Source: Bacillota bacterium (GTDB lineage Bacteria > Bacillota > Clostridia > Peptostreptococcales > Anaerovoracaceae). From it: DNA of 55,744 nucleotides. Made by a program: the position numbers and the translations under genes. Below are positions 1 through 9,027 of the stretch, in pieces. Location of the stretch: assembly GCA_017626845.1 (NCBI GenBank), contig JAGAHX010000069.1, positions 1 through 55,744 on the forward strand. Direction: 5' to 3'. Position 1 is the stretch's first letter. Every line of letters begins with the position of its first letter. Under the pieces are notes generated by a model, which ran no database searches, was not told the origin of the DNA, and worked only from the letters and a program-made list of their open reading frames with translations.

Positions 1-614
1 CCTTCCGCTTCGCACAGCTCTACCATGTTGGTGAGGTTCTTGATGTGAACGTCCTTCTGGGTCACGGTCTGGGAAACGAGGATGGAGTCGGCGTTGACTT
101 CGATAGCCTTGGCGATCAGCTCTTCGTTGGGGACCTGGGAGCCCATGTTGATGGCGTTTACGTTCTTGAAGCGCTCCAGACCGAAGTGACCGTGGAAACC
201 CTTCATGTTCATGATGGCGTCGATGCCTACGGTGTGGGCGTCGGAACCGGTGGATGCGCCGACCATGGTGATGGTGCGGCCGATGTTCTTCGCGATCCAT
301 TCGCCGCACTCAACGCGGTCGAATACGTCGGATTCTACCTTCGTAACGTGGATCTTGGTGTAGTCCACCGTGTGGTGAACGGCGCCGTAGACTACGAAGA
401 AGGTGTAGCCGATGCCCAGATCGCTGTGGTGGGTCACAGACGGTTCGTCCATACCCATCAGCTTCGCGTACTGACGGGCAGCTTCCTGTGCCTCTTCGCC
501 GTCGGGTACGGGCAGGGTAAAGCTCATCTGCACTTTACCATCGTTGAATGTATCGCCGTAAGGCTTGATCTTGGTAAGATCGACGGTGCTTGTAGCGGTT
601 GTGACTGTACTCAT
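1..614 (-). CDS. kamE: Lysine 5,6-aminomutase beta subunit (partial, runs off window start)
   Basis: This is the B12-binding small subunit of D-lysine/L-beta-lysine 5,6-aminomutase. It starts at the ATG at 614, which overlaps the kamD stop as TAATG. About 204 residues are visible and the C-terminal part is outside the window. The cobalamin-binding signature DAHTVG is at residues 125-130, with His127 as the lower axial ligand. Lys138 lies 11 residues after that His, the same spacing as the PLP-binding lysine of the characterised Clostridium sticklandii enzyme. It pairs with the adjacent kamD product to move the terminal amino group of beta-lysine to carbon 5. The one-base overlap indicates translational coupling. 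Confidence 0.95.
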   Translation of the reverse strand, partial: MSTVTTATSTVDLTKIKPYGDTFNDGKVQMSFTLPVPDGEEAQEAARQYAKLMGMDEPSVTHHSDLGIGYTFFVVYGAVHHTVDYTKIHVTKVESDVFDRVECGEWIAKNIGRTITMVGASTGSDAHTVGIDAIMNMKGFHGHFGLERFKNVNAINMGSQVPNEELIAKAIEVNADSILVSQTVTQKDVHIKNLTNMVELCEAE

Positions 615-2173
615 TACTTGGCACCTCCCAGCATCTTCTCGATAAACGGATTGAAGTAGAAATCGTTGTCCTTGGTGGCTACGCCTTCGAGGCCCTTGCC
701 GCCTTCGAACGGTCTCTTGACTGCAGCGAATTTACCTGCCTCGATGGTCGGGAACAGGCCGTCCTTCTCGATCTGCGCCAGCAGTTCGTTTGCGTCGTGC
801 AGAACCTTCTGCGCTCTCTTCTGGATGATGCCGTCCTTCTTGTATTCGATCTCGTCGCCCAGGTGGCGCGCGTTATTGAACACATACTTGGCGTTCTCGA
901 TGGAGAGCATACGGTCCTGCAGGAACGGGGTGTGAATGGCCTCGGTGAGCATGCCCAGCAGCTGCAGGGACTGACCCGTCCAGACGGCGACCAGGTTGAA
1001 CAGAGCATCCTGGATATGGCCGCGGAAGATGTTGCCGGTCATGAACTTCGTGGGAGGCATGTATTTCAGAGAAGCGTTGGGGAAGATCTCTCTTGCCATC
1101 TGCGCCTGGGACAGCTCCAGCAGGAAGCCGTCTTCGGTCATGGGATCCATTTCGAACGCGTGGCCCAGACCCATCTGCCATTCCTGAATGTTGGCCAGAA
1201 CAGCGAACTGTTCGTTGATCATCTGGGAAGCCAGAACGGTGTGCGCCGCTTCGATCGCGTCGTCGGTCGTCAGGTAGTTATCTTCGCCGGAGTTGAAGAT
1301 AATGCCGCAGTAGCCGATGATGACTCTGGAGAAGAACTGGTCTACGATCGTTCTCTGCATGTTGATGTCGCGGAACAGGATGCCGTACAGGGCGTCGTTG
1401 AGCATGACGTCCAGACGTTCCAGAGCACCCATGGCTGCGATCTCGGGCATGCACAGACCGGAGGAGTAGTTGCACAGGCGGATGTATCTGCCGATGTCTT
1501 CGCCGACTCTGTCCAGTCTCTCTCTCATGATGCGGAAGTTTTCCTGCGTTGCATAGGTACCGCCGAAACCTTCGGTGGTGGCGCCGTAGGGAACGTAGTC
1601 CAGCAGGGACTGTGCAGTCGTTCTGATAACGGCGATGATATCTGCACCCTGGCGGGCTGCAGCTTCTGCCTGGTTCACGTCTTCGTAAATGTTGCCGGTC
1701 GCAACGATGACATACAGATACGGCTTCTTTCCTTCGCCGATCGTCGCCAGGTATTCTTCTCTCTTAGCCGTCTGCTTGCGGATCTTCGCAAGAGCTTCTT
1801 CTACGTACGGCTCGATGGCCTTGCGGGCCTCTTCCATGGAAACGGGTTCCAACTTCATCAGATCCAGTTGACCCAGAGAAACTGCCTCGGCAATTTCCTG
1901 GGGAGTCTTGCCCGTTTTGATGATCGCGTTGCCCATCCAGTAGGCAATGCCCTTGGGCAGACCGCCGCCGTCCTTGATCGCGTCTACAAGAACGTTGGGC
2001 AGAGGTCTTTCGACGTCGTCTACGCCGTCAACGCCCAGCAGTCTCAGAACGGTTCTTTCGGTAGAGACAGTAGTGTGCGCGTTGATGAACTCCTGCATGC
2101 TTTCAGCGATATTCTTAGCATGGTTTCTTGCGCTCGCGATGACGTTTTGGTCCAAATTCAGTTTGCTTGTCAT
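614..2173 (-). CDS. kamD: Lysine 5,6-aminomutase alpha subunit
   Basis: The 519-residue large subunit is close to the usual size for KamD. It forms the TIM barrel that carries the adenosylcobalamin radical reaction together with KamE. The start ATG at 2173 follows a GGAG ribosome site. It sits between kamC (upstream, 48-base gap) and kamE (one-base overlap), the order found in lysine-fermenting clostridia. The sequence is collinear with the family, with no frameshift or truncation seen. The reaction is step 2 or 3 of the lysine-to-acetate/butyrate pathway, depending on the lysine isomer used. Confidence 0.95.
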   Translation of the reverse strand: MTSKLNLDQNVIASARNHAKNIAESMQEFINAHTTVSTERTVLRLLGVDGVDDVERPLPNVLVDAIKDGGGLPKGIAYWMGNAIIKTGKTPQEIAEAVSLGQLDLMKLEPVSMEEARKAIEPYVEEALAKIRKQTAKREEYLATIGEGKKPYLYVIVATGNIYEDVNQAEAAARQGADIIAVIRTTAQSLLDYVPYGATTEGFGGTYATQENFRIMRERLDRVGEDIGRYIRLCNYSSGLCMPEIAAMGALERLDVMLNDALYGILFRDINMQRTIVDQFFSRVIIGYCGIIFNSGEDNYLTTDDAIEAAHTVLASQMINEQFAVLANIQEWQMGLGHAFEMDPMTEDGFLLELSQAQMAREIFPNASLKYMPPTKFMTGNIFRGHIQDALFNLVAVWTGQSLQLLGMLTEAIHTPFLQDRMLSIENAKYVFNNARHLGDEIEYKKDGIIQKRAQKVLHDANELLAQIEKDGLFPTIEAGKFAAVKRPFEGGKGLEGVATKDNDFYFNPFIEKMLGGAK

Positions 2174-2221
2174 CCTTTTTCTCCTTCAATATGTTAAATA
2201 ATTAACTATGCAACCAACGTA

Positions 2222-3868
2222 TTATATCAAATAAGTACGGGCTTCGTCTATAATTTCATCGTAAATTCCAAGTATTTTTGCGATATTCAACGCGTCCCGG
2301 GGCACTTCTCCCACGGTATCTACGGGAATCAGGCGATAATCCATGTATTTTCCCAGGATCTCGATGCGCTGCCGGCGGTTCGCAGTGGATAGTTCTCTCG
2401 CCAGCTTTCCGAAATCGGCACCGGACAGGCCCCTCACCTGCAGATTGTGCACTTCTTCGCCGGAGGCGGTGTGATCGAAATGTGTCGTGATGATGGTGAT
2501 ATAGGGCTTTGTCGAGAAATATTTCATAAAGCTCTTCGTAAGAGCGAACCCTTCCGCCGGGTTAGTGCCGGAGGCGATCTCGTCGATCATCAGCAGGGAA
2601 CGGGGCTGGGCATTGTCCAGCATCTCCTTCAGTTCCTCCATCTCGCTGCCGAAGCTGGAGAGGCCTCTCTGCACGTTCTGGGAGTCGCCGATCAGCACGT
2701 GGATGTAGTTGGAAAGTCCCGCTTCCATGTGCTTTGCCGGCACATACATGGCATACTGCATCAGCAGGCAGCACTGGGTGACCATCTTTAAACTGATGGT
2801 CTTGCCGCCCATGTTGGCGCCGGTGATGGCGGTGACCCCGTCAGCCAGCTCGATGCTTACGGGGATGTAACTGCGCCTCTGTTCCTTCAGGGCGTCCTCC
2901 ACCTGCAGATTTCTGCCGTCCTCGATCCGGATCCTGTGCTCCTGGCACACGGAAGGAGCCGTGCAGTCGTGCCGCTTGGCGTACAGGCATTTTGCCATGT
3001 CCAGATCCATCCGGCCGATGGCGCCGCAGTTGGCGGTAAGATCTTCCGCATGGGCTGCGATGTCCAAAGACAGCTGCCGGCAGACAGCCAGTTCTTCCTC
3101 TTCGATGAGTCCGTTCAGCTCGCTCTGCCGCTGTTCGATGGCGAAGATCTCGTCGTTTGCCTTGATCTCGAAGATGACGTTCATGTAATCTTCGCTGGTC
3201 CGCTCCAGTTCGGGCAGGCTTTCCGCCAGATCCATCAGGGTCTTGTCGGTCCGGGGAACGGACAGTTCGAATTTCGGGGTCATGGCAAAACCATGCTCCC
3301 GCTGCAGCTGCTCCCGGATCCCCTTCTTTACCCGCCTGATCTTCCGCTCGATCTCCCGGCTCTCGATCCGGTAGGCGGCCAGCTTTTCGGAGAAGGCATC
3401 GTACACGAAGAACGTGTCCATGTATTCGCCGGTGGGATCCATCAGATCCAGCAGATCCGTCGTATCCTTCAGGGCATAGCGTTTCGGAGCCTTGCCCATC
3501 TTCTCGTGCATCAGCTGGCGGATCTTGCGGGTGTGCACGAGAAAGCTCTTGATGTTGAAGAGTTCCGGCACGCTGAGCGTCTGGGCGCCGCTGTTGGCGA
3601 CGGACAGGCCGATCTCCTTCAGCTCGCACAGGTCGTTCAGAACGGCGCTCACGGTCTTTTCGTCCGAACAGATCTGGTCGGAAAGCAGCGCCATATCCTG
3701 CAGGTGACCCCGCAGATCGTCTTCTTCGCCGGGCATGTAGGGTCTAAAATCCCGCTTCAGCTTTGCGCCGTAGGGCGTATGGGGACCGATCTCGTCCCAG
3801 ACGTAGGTAAATCCTACGACCTGGCGGGTCGCGGTCTTAGAAAGAGGGGGTTTATAGGCGGTGCTCAC
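2222..3868 (-). CDS. kamC: MutS-like ATPase, probable reactivase of lysine 5,6-aminomutase
   Basis: A 548-residue protein with the ATPase core of the MutS family but without the mismatch-binding N-terminal domains. The Walker A motif reads GANMGGKT and a Walker B stretch reads LLMIDEIASGTNPAEG. The start is a GTG at 3868 that overlaps the kamB stop by four bases (GTGA). Its position between kamB and kamD matches lysine-fermentation clusters, where this gene is called kamC. It is thought to work with KamB to remove damaged cobalamin from the aminomutase; that role is inferred from family annotation, not from the sequence alone. It should not be taken as a mismatch-repair gene. Confidence 0.85.
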   Translation of the reverse strand: MSTAYKPPLSKTATRQVVGFTYVWDEIGPHTPYGAKLKRDFRPYMPGEEDDLRGHLQDMALLSDQICSDEKTVSAVLNDLCELKEIGLSVANSGAQTLSVPELFNIKSFLVHTRKIRQLMHEKMGKAPKRYALKDTTDLLDLMDPTGEYMDTFFVYDAFSEKLAAYRIESREIERKIRRVKKGIREQLQREHGFAMTPKFELSVPRTDKTLMDLAESLPELERTSEDYMNVIFEIKANDEIFAIEQRQSELNGLIEEEELAVCRQLSLDIAAHAEDLTANCGAIGRMDLDMAKCLYAKRHDCTAPSVCQEHRIRIEDGRNLQVEDALKEQRRSYIPVSIELADGVTAITGANMGGKTISLKMVTQCCLLMQYAMYVPAKHMEAGLSNYIHVLIGDSQNVQRGLSSFGSEMEELKEMLDNAQPRSLLMIDEIASGTNPAEGFALTKSFMKYFSTKPYITIITTHFDHTASGEEVHNLQVRGLSGADFGKLARELSTANRRQRIEILGKYMDYRLIPVDTVGEVPRDALNIAKILGIYDEIIDEARTYLI

Positions 3869-4902
3869 AGATCCAGGCCTCCTACTCTAACGTCCACGAC
3901 GGGAAGTCCGGGCAGGGCTTCCTGAACGGCATTCAGCAGTTCGTCGCGGTCAAAACTGTAGCCATGGGGCGAGAACGGGTTGACCGTTACCGCCGCCACC
4001 TTGATGTTCTCCAGCACCTGAACGTGCAGTCCCATCTTCTTCAGCTGCTGCCAGCGGGTCGCGCCCACAAAGACCTTCGTCGGGTTGGGCAGAACGATGG
4101 TCACCTGCTTCAGCTTGGCAGGGCTGATATGGTCCAGGATACGTTCGGTGATGGCACCCGGAATAAACACGAAACGGGTATCTTCATCGATGGCGTCATT
4201 GACGATGGGACCTGCACCGAGCGCCGTGCGTACCGGCACCTGGGAGACGTTATAGTCCTTATCGACCGTCAGGATGCGGAAGACCTCCTTGTCTTCCTGC
4301 TCCAGGATGCCTCTCAGCGTTTCGTCCTCCACCAGGGGGCTGTTGTAGACGCTCACCACGTGGACGGTCTCTTCCACCACGTTCTTGATCCGGCGGGAGA
4401 TGACGGCACCGGTGGACAGGATGATGGCATCGGAAGTGGCGGGATCCGCGATGGATTTGCGGTCGATGGCGCCGTCGATGATGATCATATCGATGCCCTG
4501 GTCGAACATCTGTCCGCACAGTTTCTTGTGCTCCATAATGCTGCCGGGGCCTGCGATCTGCACGTAGCCGCTTCTGGCCACCCGGCACAGAAGCACCTGT
4601 CCCAGAGCCGTGCGGCAGGTCGTCCGCTTTAAGATCTCCAGGCTGGTCTCCGCTAGACCGAAGAGCTGTTCGGGAACGGTGACGATGGTATCTTCGAACA
4701 GATAGACCTTCGGTTTGTCCGTTTCGAACACCAGGTCGCTCGTCTCGCCGTCTCTGCCTGTGGACGTTACGCCCATGCGGAGCCCTTCGTCGTAGGCCTC
4801 CTCCAGCAGATAGTTGAGCGCTGTTGTTTTTCCGGCGTTTTTGGCCATGCCGACGATGGAAACGGTTTTGTATTTTTTCTGGATATCGGCGATAAAGCCC
4901 AT
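3865..4902 (-). CDS. kamB: KamB, P-loop partner of the aminomutase reactivase
   Basis: A 345-residue protein with an N-terminal P-loop (GMAKNAGKTT, about residues 18-27). No other familiar domain is visible. The ATG at 4902 has an AGGAG site just upstream. It overlaps kamC by four bases. In lysine fermenters this gene lies between kamA and kamC and is annotated as a reactivase subunit for lysine 5,6-aminomutase. The P-loop suggests ATP or GTP use; the exact chemistry is not visible from the sequence. A terminator-like hairpin lies between it and kamA, so kamBCDE may be expressed at a lower level than kdd-kamA. Confidence 0.8.
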   Translation of the reverse strand: MGFIADIQKKYKTVSIVGMAKNAGKTTALNYLLEEAYDEGLRMGVTSTGRDGETSDLVFETDKPKVYLFEDTIVTVPEQLFGLAETSLEILKRTTCRTALGQVLLCRVARSGYVQIAGPGSIMEHKKLCGQMFDQGIDMIIIDGAIDRKSIADPATSDAIILSTGAVISRRIKNVVEETVHVVSVYNSPLVEDETLRGILEQEDKEVFRILTVDKDYNVSQVPVRTALGAGPIVNDAIDEDTRFVFIPGAITERILDHISPAKLKQVTIVLPNPTKVFVGATRWQQLKKMGLHVQVLENIKVAAVTVNPFSPHGYSFDRDELLNAVQEALPGLPVVDVRVGGLDL

Positions 4903-4920
4903 AAAAACTCCTGATACATA

Positions 4921-4955
4921 TTGGAAAACAAAGGGCGGAAAAGATTTTCCGCCCT
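4921..4955 (-). terminator. Hairpin terminator between kamA and kamB
   Basis: A perfect 11-base inverted repeat (arms 4932-4942 and 4945-4955) is followed on the minus strand by TTTGTTTT. It lies just after the kamA stop and before the kamB ribosome site. Because the downstream genes belong to the same pathway, it probably gives partial termination and so sets the ratio of KamA/Kdd to KamBCDE. Confidence 0.75.
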
Positions 4956-4986
4956 CTGCATAGTCGTTGTTATTGAAAACGCAGGC

Positions 4987-6243
4987 CTACTTCTTGTTTC
5001 TTCTGTGTCTGAGCAGATCCTGGGGTTCCATAGCCAGTCTCTGGCCTCTGTGGAGACCTTCGACACCTTCGTACTCGTACTTCTTCTTGCCTGTGCAGTA
5101 ATCGCAGGTGCAGGGTAGCTTCGGCAGATCAGTCGGCTCGGTGTAAGTCGTAATAACGCCTTCGTAGTTGCGCAGAACGTACTTTCCGGGGCTCTGGGAG
5201 ATAACGTACTGGGGCATGACCGGAGTCTTGCCGCCGCCGCCCGGGGCGTCGATAACGAACGTCGGAACAGCGTAGCCGGAAGTGTGGCCGCGCAGACCTT
5301 CGATGATCTCGATACCTGCGGAAACGGGGGTTCTGAAGTGTTCGATGCCCAGGGACAGGTCGCACTGATAGATGTAGTACGGTCTGACTCTCATCTGGAC
5401 CAGCTTCTGGACCAGTTCTCTCATGATGTGCGGGCAGTCGTTGACGCCGCGCAGCAGTACGGACTGGTTGCCGAGGGGGATACCGGCGTCAGCAAGTCTT
5501 GCGCAGGCCTGCTTGGAGTAGTCGGTGATCTCCTTGGGGTTGTTGAAGTGGGTATTCAGCCAGATGGGGTGATACTTCTTCAGCATGTTGCACAGATCCT
5601 CCGTAATACGCATCGGGCATACGACGGGAGTTCTGGAGCCGATACGGACGATCTCCACGTGGGGGATCTCTCTCAGCTTCTTGATGATGTATTCGAGGAC
5701 GTCATCTTCCACCAGAAGAGCGTCGCCGCCGGAGAGCAGAACGTCTCTTACGACGGGAGTCTTTCTGATGTACTCGATGCACTTATCGATATCTTCCAGG
5801 GAACGGGCGCCGTCCGTTTCGCCAGCCAGTCTTCTTCTGGTGCAGTGTCTGCAGTACATGGAGCACTGGTCGGTGATCAGGAACAGAACTCTGTCCGGAT
5901 ATCTGTGGGTGAGGCCGGGAGCCGGGGAGTCTTCATCTTCGTGAAGGGGGTCCAGCATGTCCGCATCGCTTCTGTGGTTCTCAGCGATAACGGGAACAGC
6001 CTGCATTCTGACCGGGCAGCGGGGATCGTCCGGATCCATCAGGGAAGCATAGTACGGGGTGATGCCCATACGGAAGTTCTTAGCGACTTCGCGGATGTCT
6101 GCTTCTTCCTGTTCGGTGAGGTTAACTACCTTCTTCAGGTCTTCAACCGTGGTAACTCTGTTCGCTACCTGCCAATGCCAGTCGTTCCACTGCTCTTCGG
6201 TAACGTCCTTCCACAGTTCGATGTCCTTGAAATAGCGTGCCAT
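4987..6243 (-). CDS. kamA: Lysine 2,3-aminomutase (radical SAM, PLP)
   Basis: Converts L-lysine to L-beta-lysine, the first step of the pathway. The 418-residue protein has the radical-SAM cluster motif CSMYCRHC. It has a PLP-lysine motif GGGGKTPV in its C-terminal half and a C-terminal CDYC pair that belongs to the zinc site of clostridial KamA. The length matches characterised members (about 416). It lies 41 bases after kdd on the same strand, so the two are likely co-transcribed from the promoter in front of kdd. Confidence 0.96.
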   Translation of the reverse strand: MARYFKDIELWKDVTEEQWNDWHWQVANRVTTVEDLKKVVNLTEQEEADIREVAKNFRMGITPYYASLMDPDDPRCPVRMQAVPVIAENHRSDADMLDPLHEDEDSPAPGLTHRYPDRVLFLITDQCSMYCRHCTRRRLAGETDGARSLEDIDKCIEYIRKTPVVRDVLLSGGDALLVEDDVLEYIIKKLREIPHVEIVRIGSRTPVVCPMRITEDLCNMLKKYHPIWLNTHFNNPKEITDYSKQACARLADAGIPLGNQSVLLRGVNDCPHIMRELVQKLVQMRVRPYYIYQCDLSLGIEHFRTPVSAGIEIIEGLRGHTSGYAVPTFVIDAPGGGGKTPVMPQYVISQSPGKYVLRNYEGVITTYTEPTDLPKLPCTCDYCTGKKKYEYEGVEGLHRGQRLAMEPQDLLRHRRNKK

Positions 6244-6284
6244 AAATAATTTCTCCTTATTCTATGCGCGTTTGCTATACGGAA

Positions 6285-7352
6285 TTATGCGTACATTTCT
6301 TCGAACAGCTTGCGGATGCCTTCGTGTTCTCTCAGGACCTGCAGCGTGATCTCAGCGTGACCCTTAGCATAGCCGTTGCCCATGATCATGGTGACGTCCT
6401 TGCCTACGCCTTCAGCGCCCAGGGCAGCCTTGGTGAAGCTGGTAGCCATAGAGAAGAAGTAGACGGTGCCCAGATCCTTGGTGCACAGGATGGAAGCCAT
6501 TTCGGTGTTTTCGATGGAAACGCAGTTGATAACAACGTCGAACAGTTCGCCGTTGGTCAGTTCCATAGCCTTTTCGTACATACCGACTGCATCGGTAGCA
6601 TCCATATGGAAGTATACGTCAGCGAGATCCAGATTTCTGGCTCTGTCTTCGGACTTCTGGGAACCTGCAGCGCAGACTACGAGACCGGTAACGCCGGCTC
6701 TCTTCTTTGCTTCGTACAGGCAGAGCAGACCGGACTTGCCGCCGCCGCCGATGACCAGGACCTTCTGACCGGACTGGACCAGTCTTGCAGCCTGAGCGGG
6801 AGCGCCTGCAACGTCCAGAGCGGACAGTGCGGTACCTGCGGGCATATCGTCGGGCAGCTTTGCATAGATGCCGGACTGGAACAGGATAGCCTTACCCTTG
6901 ATGTCGACCTGGTCGATAGCCGGTCTCATCTCGAGGATCTCGTCGATTCTCAGCGGGGTGAGGGACAGGGAAACCAGAGTAGCGATCTTGTCGCCGGGCT
7001 TCAGGTCGCCAACATAGTTGTCGCCAACCTGCTCAACAGTGCCCATCAGCATGCCGCCGGAACCGGTCCAGGGATTCTTGTGCTTACCGGCGTGAGCGAC
7101 GATCTCCTTCATCTTGTTGCCGATCGCTTCCATTTCTTCCTTGGTGGTAACTTCAGCGGGCTTCTTATTCAGAACGCGCTTTACGATCTCGGTGAAGGAA
7201 GCGGAGTCGATGTTCAGGGTCTGAACGTCGATCAGAACTTCGTTATCCCAGATCTCCATGTTGTTGTCGATGACATCCGCAGGCTGAGGCAGAACTCCCT
7301 TGGGGGAGATGACTCTGTAAGTGCCGTACGGATTCGGTGCATGTTTCTGCAT
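6285..7352 (-). CDS. kdd: L-erythro-3,5-diaminohexanoate dehydrogenase
   Basis: A 355-residue medium-chain-dehydrogenase-like protein that oxidises 3,5-diaminohexanoate to 5-amino-3-oxohexanoate with NAD(P). A Rossmann glycine motif (VIGGGGKSG) is near the middle. Overall length and neighbourhood fit Kdd of lysine-fermenting clostridia and fusobacteria. It is the first gene of the minus-strand kam run. A strong AGGAGG site stands before the ATG at 7352 and a good sigma-A promoter lies about 100 bases upstream. The next pathway gene, kce, which usually sits beside kdd, is not here. Confidence 0.93.
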   Translation of the reverse strand: MQKHAPNPYGTYRVISPKGVLPQPADVIDNNMEIWDNEVLIDVQTLNIDSASFTEIVKRVLNKKPAEVTTKEEMEAIGNKMKEIVAHAGKHKNPWTGSGGMLMGTVEQVGDNYVGDLKPGDKIATLVSLSLTPLRIDEILEMRPAIDQVDIKGKAILFQSGIYAKLPDDMPAGTALSALDVAGAPAQAARLVQSGQKVLVIGGGGKSGLLCLYEAKKRAGVTGLVVCAAGSQKSEDRARNLDLADVYFHMDATDAVGMYEKAMELTNGELFDVVINCVSIENTEMASILCTKDLGTVYFFSMATSFTKAALGAEGVGKDVTMIMGNGYAKGHAEITLQVLREHEGIRKLFEEMYA

Positions 7353-7449
7353 AGCTTTTGTCCTCCTTATAGATAAAAACTGAATCGTTTTGATAAGACT
7401 TTATATCGGAATGGGTAAGCGCCCACTTCACCTAGTCTATCCTCATAGC

Positions 7450-7478
7450 ATAATACCAATTTTTTCGGGAAAAGTAAA
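7450..7478 (-). promoter_or_regulatory. Sigma-A promoter for kdd-kamA
   Basis: On the minus strand TTTACT (7473-7478) and TATTAT (7450-7455) are separated by 17 bases, about 100 bases before the kdd start. It lies back to back with the kal promoter region, so one regulator could control both sides of the pathway. Confidence 0.65.
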
Positions 7479-7485
7479 TGGAAAT

Positions 7486-7514
7486 ATGGTTTTTTGTCAC
7501 AAATGCTGTATACT
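7486..7514 (+). promoter_or_regulatory. Possible kal promoter
   Basis: TATACT at 7509-7514 is a good -10 box. The sequence 17 bases upstream (ATGGTT, 7486-7491) is only a weak -35 match. The kal ribosome site and ATG lie about 90 bases downstream. The intergenic region 7353-7601 holds no other gene. Confidence 0.4.
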
Positions 7515-7601
7515 ATCTATGTTAGTTTCGGCGTTTTTATTAAAACGCTGGAAGTTTTGCCAAAAACATTTATGTGTTTTATACAAGGAGGATTTAAAAA
7601 A

Positions 7602-7991
7602 ATGGAAAAGATCACATCTACGATCAGAGTCAGAATGTCCGCGAAGGATGCCCATTACGGCGGCGAACTCGTTGACGGCGCACACATGGTACACCTGTTT
7701 GGCGACGTTGCTACCGAACTGCTCATCAAGCTGGACGGCGACGAAGGTCTGTTCTGCGCATACGACAATGTAGAATTCCTGGCGCCCACCTATGCCGGCG
7801 ACTACATCGAAGCTTACGGCGAGATCGACAAGATCGGCAACACTTCCCGCCACATGGTATTCGAAGCCCGCAAGGTCGTCGTTTCCCGCAAGGACATCTC
7901 CGCATCCGCAGCTGACTTCCTGGAAGAGCCCATCGTAGTATGCAGAGCTTCCGGCACCTGCGTCACCCCGAAGGAATGCAAGAGAAAGTAA
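7602..7991 (+). CDS. kal: 3-Aminobutyryl-CoA ammonia-lyase
   Basis: A 129-residue hot-dog-fold protein that removes ammonia from 3-aminobutyryl-CoA to give crotonyl-CoA, the last lysine-specific step. The start at 7602 is set by AAGGAGG ten bases upstream; an in-frame extension to 7494 lacks a ribosome site and is rejected. Length and the early DAHYGG-like segment fit Kal. It is a single-gene unit transcribed away from kdd and closed by a terminator at 8040. In many lysine fermenters kdd, kce and kal form one operon, so this divergent arrangement is a rearranged version. Confidence 0.88.
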   Translation: MEKITSTIRVRMSAKDAHYGGELVDGAHMVHLFGDVATELLIKLDGDEGLFCAYDNVEFLAPTYAGDYIEAYGEIDKIGNTSRHMVFEARKVVVSRKDISASAADFLEEPIVVCRASGTCVTPKECKRK

Positions 7992-8013
7992 GATCCACAT
8001 TGTGGCCCATACA

Positions 8014-8040
8014 AAAACCGGCTTTTGAAGCCGGTTTTTT
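8014..8040 (+). terminator. Rho-independent terminator of kal
   Basis: AACCGGCTT and AAGCCGGTT arms around a short loop are followed directly by a T run, 25 bases after the kal stop. Confidence 0.9.
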
Positions 8041-8057
8041 ACTTGCGCTGAGCCGGT

Positions 8058-8076
8058 CCCTGAGCTTGTCGAAGGG
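8058..8076. repeat. Dispersed palindromic repeat, copy 1
   Basis: The 19-mer CCCTGAGCTTGTCGAAGGG lies between the kal terminator and the end of the pseudouridine synthase gene. A second copy with one base changed is at 17371-17389 inside rnmV. The motif resembles a short palindromic repeat seen in many unrelated bacterial genomes. Confidence 0.75.
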
Positions 8077-8086
8077 GTCGAAGCGT

Positions 8087-8794
8087 TTAGCAGTTCTTCA
8101 GATATTCCACCTCTGCCGGGGTCAGGCGGCGGTAGGTGCCCTCCCGCAGGCGCCCCAGCGCGATGTCGCCGATGGCCGTGCGCTGCAGGGCCAGCACGGT
8201 GTGGCCAACGGCCTTGCACATGCGTCTTACCTGGCGGTTGCGTCCCTCGTGGATGCAGATCTGCAGCGTCGTCTGGTCGCCCTTTTCCTTAAGCACCGTC
8301 ACCTTTGCGGGGGCGGTCTTTTTCTTGTCGCCGATATCCACCCCGTTGCGCAGGGCCCAGATCTCGTCTTTCGTTACGTGACCCGCCACAACGGCGATAT
8401 AGGTCTTCCAGACCTTCTGGGACGGATGAGCTATATGATAGGAAAGATCTCCATCGTTGGTGAGGAGCAGCAGTCCCCGGGTGGGACCGTCCAGCCGGCC
8501 CACGGGATAGACCCGGGCGGTGACGTCCGTCAGCAGTGACAGCACGGTGGGCCTGTTCTTTTCGTCCGACGTGGTGGTGATGTAGCCGGCCGGCTTGTTG
8601 AGGGCATAGTAGACCGTCTTCTCCGGCGCCTCCACCGGTTTTCCGTCCACGACGACCACATCGCCTTCCTGCACGTCGTAGCCCGGCGTCTTCATGACCG
8701 CTCCGTTGATCTTCACTTTGCCCGCCAGGGTGAGCTCGTCCGCCTTTCTGCGGGAGCAGATCCCCGCCTGGGCAATATATTTGTTTAAGCGCAT
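8087..8794 (-). CDS. rluB: Pseudouridine synthase, RluB/RsuA family
   Basis: A 235-residue protein with an N-terminal S4 RNA-binding domain (about residues 1-60, beginning MRLNKYIAQAGICSRRKADE). The catalytic block is GRLDGPTRGLLLLTNDG, in which the Asp is the nucleophile. It modifies 23S rRNA. The start at 8794 is chosen because GGAGG lies just upstream and the S4 domain begins there; the longer ORF start at 8863 adds residues unlike the family. RluB is the usual Firmicute member, but RsuA-type specificity cannot be excluded. Confidence 0.88.
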   Translation of the reverse strand: MRLNKYIAQAGICSRRKADELTLAGKVKINGAVMKTPGYDVQEGDVVVVDGKPVEAPEKTVYYALNKPAGYITTTSDEKNRPTVLSLLTDVTARVYPVGRLDGPTRGLLLLTNDGDLSYHIAHPSQKVWKTYIAVVAGHVTKDEIWALRNGVDIGDKKKTAPAKVTVLKEKGDQTTLQICIHEGRNRQVRRMCKAVGHTVLALQRTAIGDIALGRLREGTYRRLTPAEVEYLKNC

Positions 8795-8901
8795 CGCAGT
8801 TTCCTCCGTTTTCGTGGCACTATTATACGACAAAAACCGCCCTGCGCAAAGCGCCCCGCTCATTGTGAGAAACCTTCACAGTGACTAATATTTTTTGTCG
8901 T

Positions 8902-8930
8902 TTTACTTAATAAACGGTTCGTTGTATATT
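8902..8930 (+). promoter_or_regulatory. Promoter of the 55-residue membrane protein gene
   Basis: TTTACT (8902-8907), a 17-base spacer and TATATT (8925-8930) stand about 100 bases before the small ORF. The remaining part of the 233-base gap between rluB and the small ORF is an AT-rich leader with no other gene. Confidence 0.6.
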
Positions 8931-9027
8931 GTATTTGCAAGGGAGATGTTAAAGAAATAACGATCCCGTTAAAATAAAAACAAATCTTAAAAATACAACT
9001 ATTCGTTTAAGAAAGAAGGAAGAAAAA

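Noticed and set aside
797..2197. 466-codon plus-strand ORF opposite kamD
   Set aside because: It is an antisense shadow of kamD. It has no family motif or suitable ribosome site, and the opposite strand encodes a complete known enzyme.
2222..3868. DNA mismatch repair MutS
   Set aside because: Only the ATPase core is MutS-like. The mismatch-recognition domain is absent and the gene is embedded in the kam operon.
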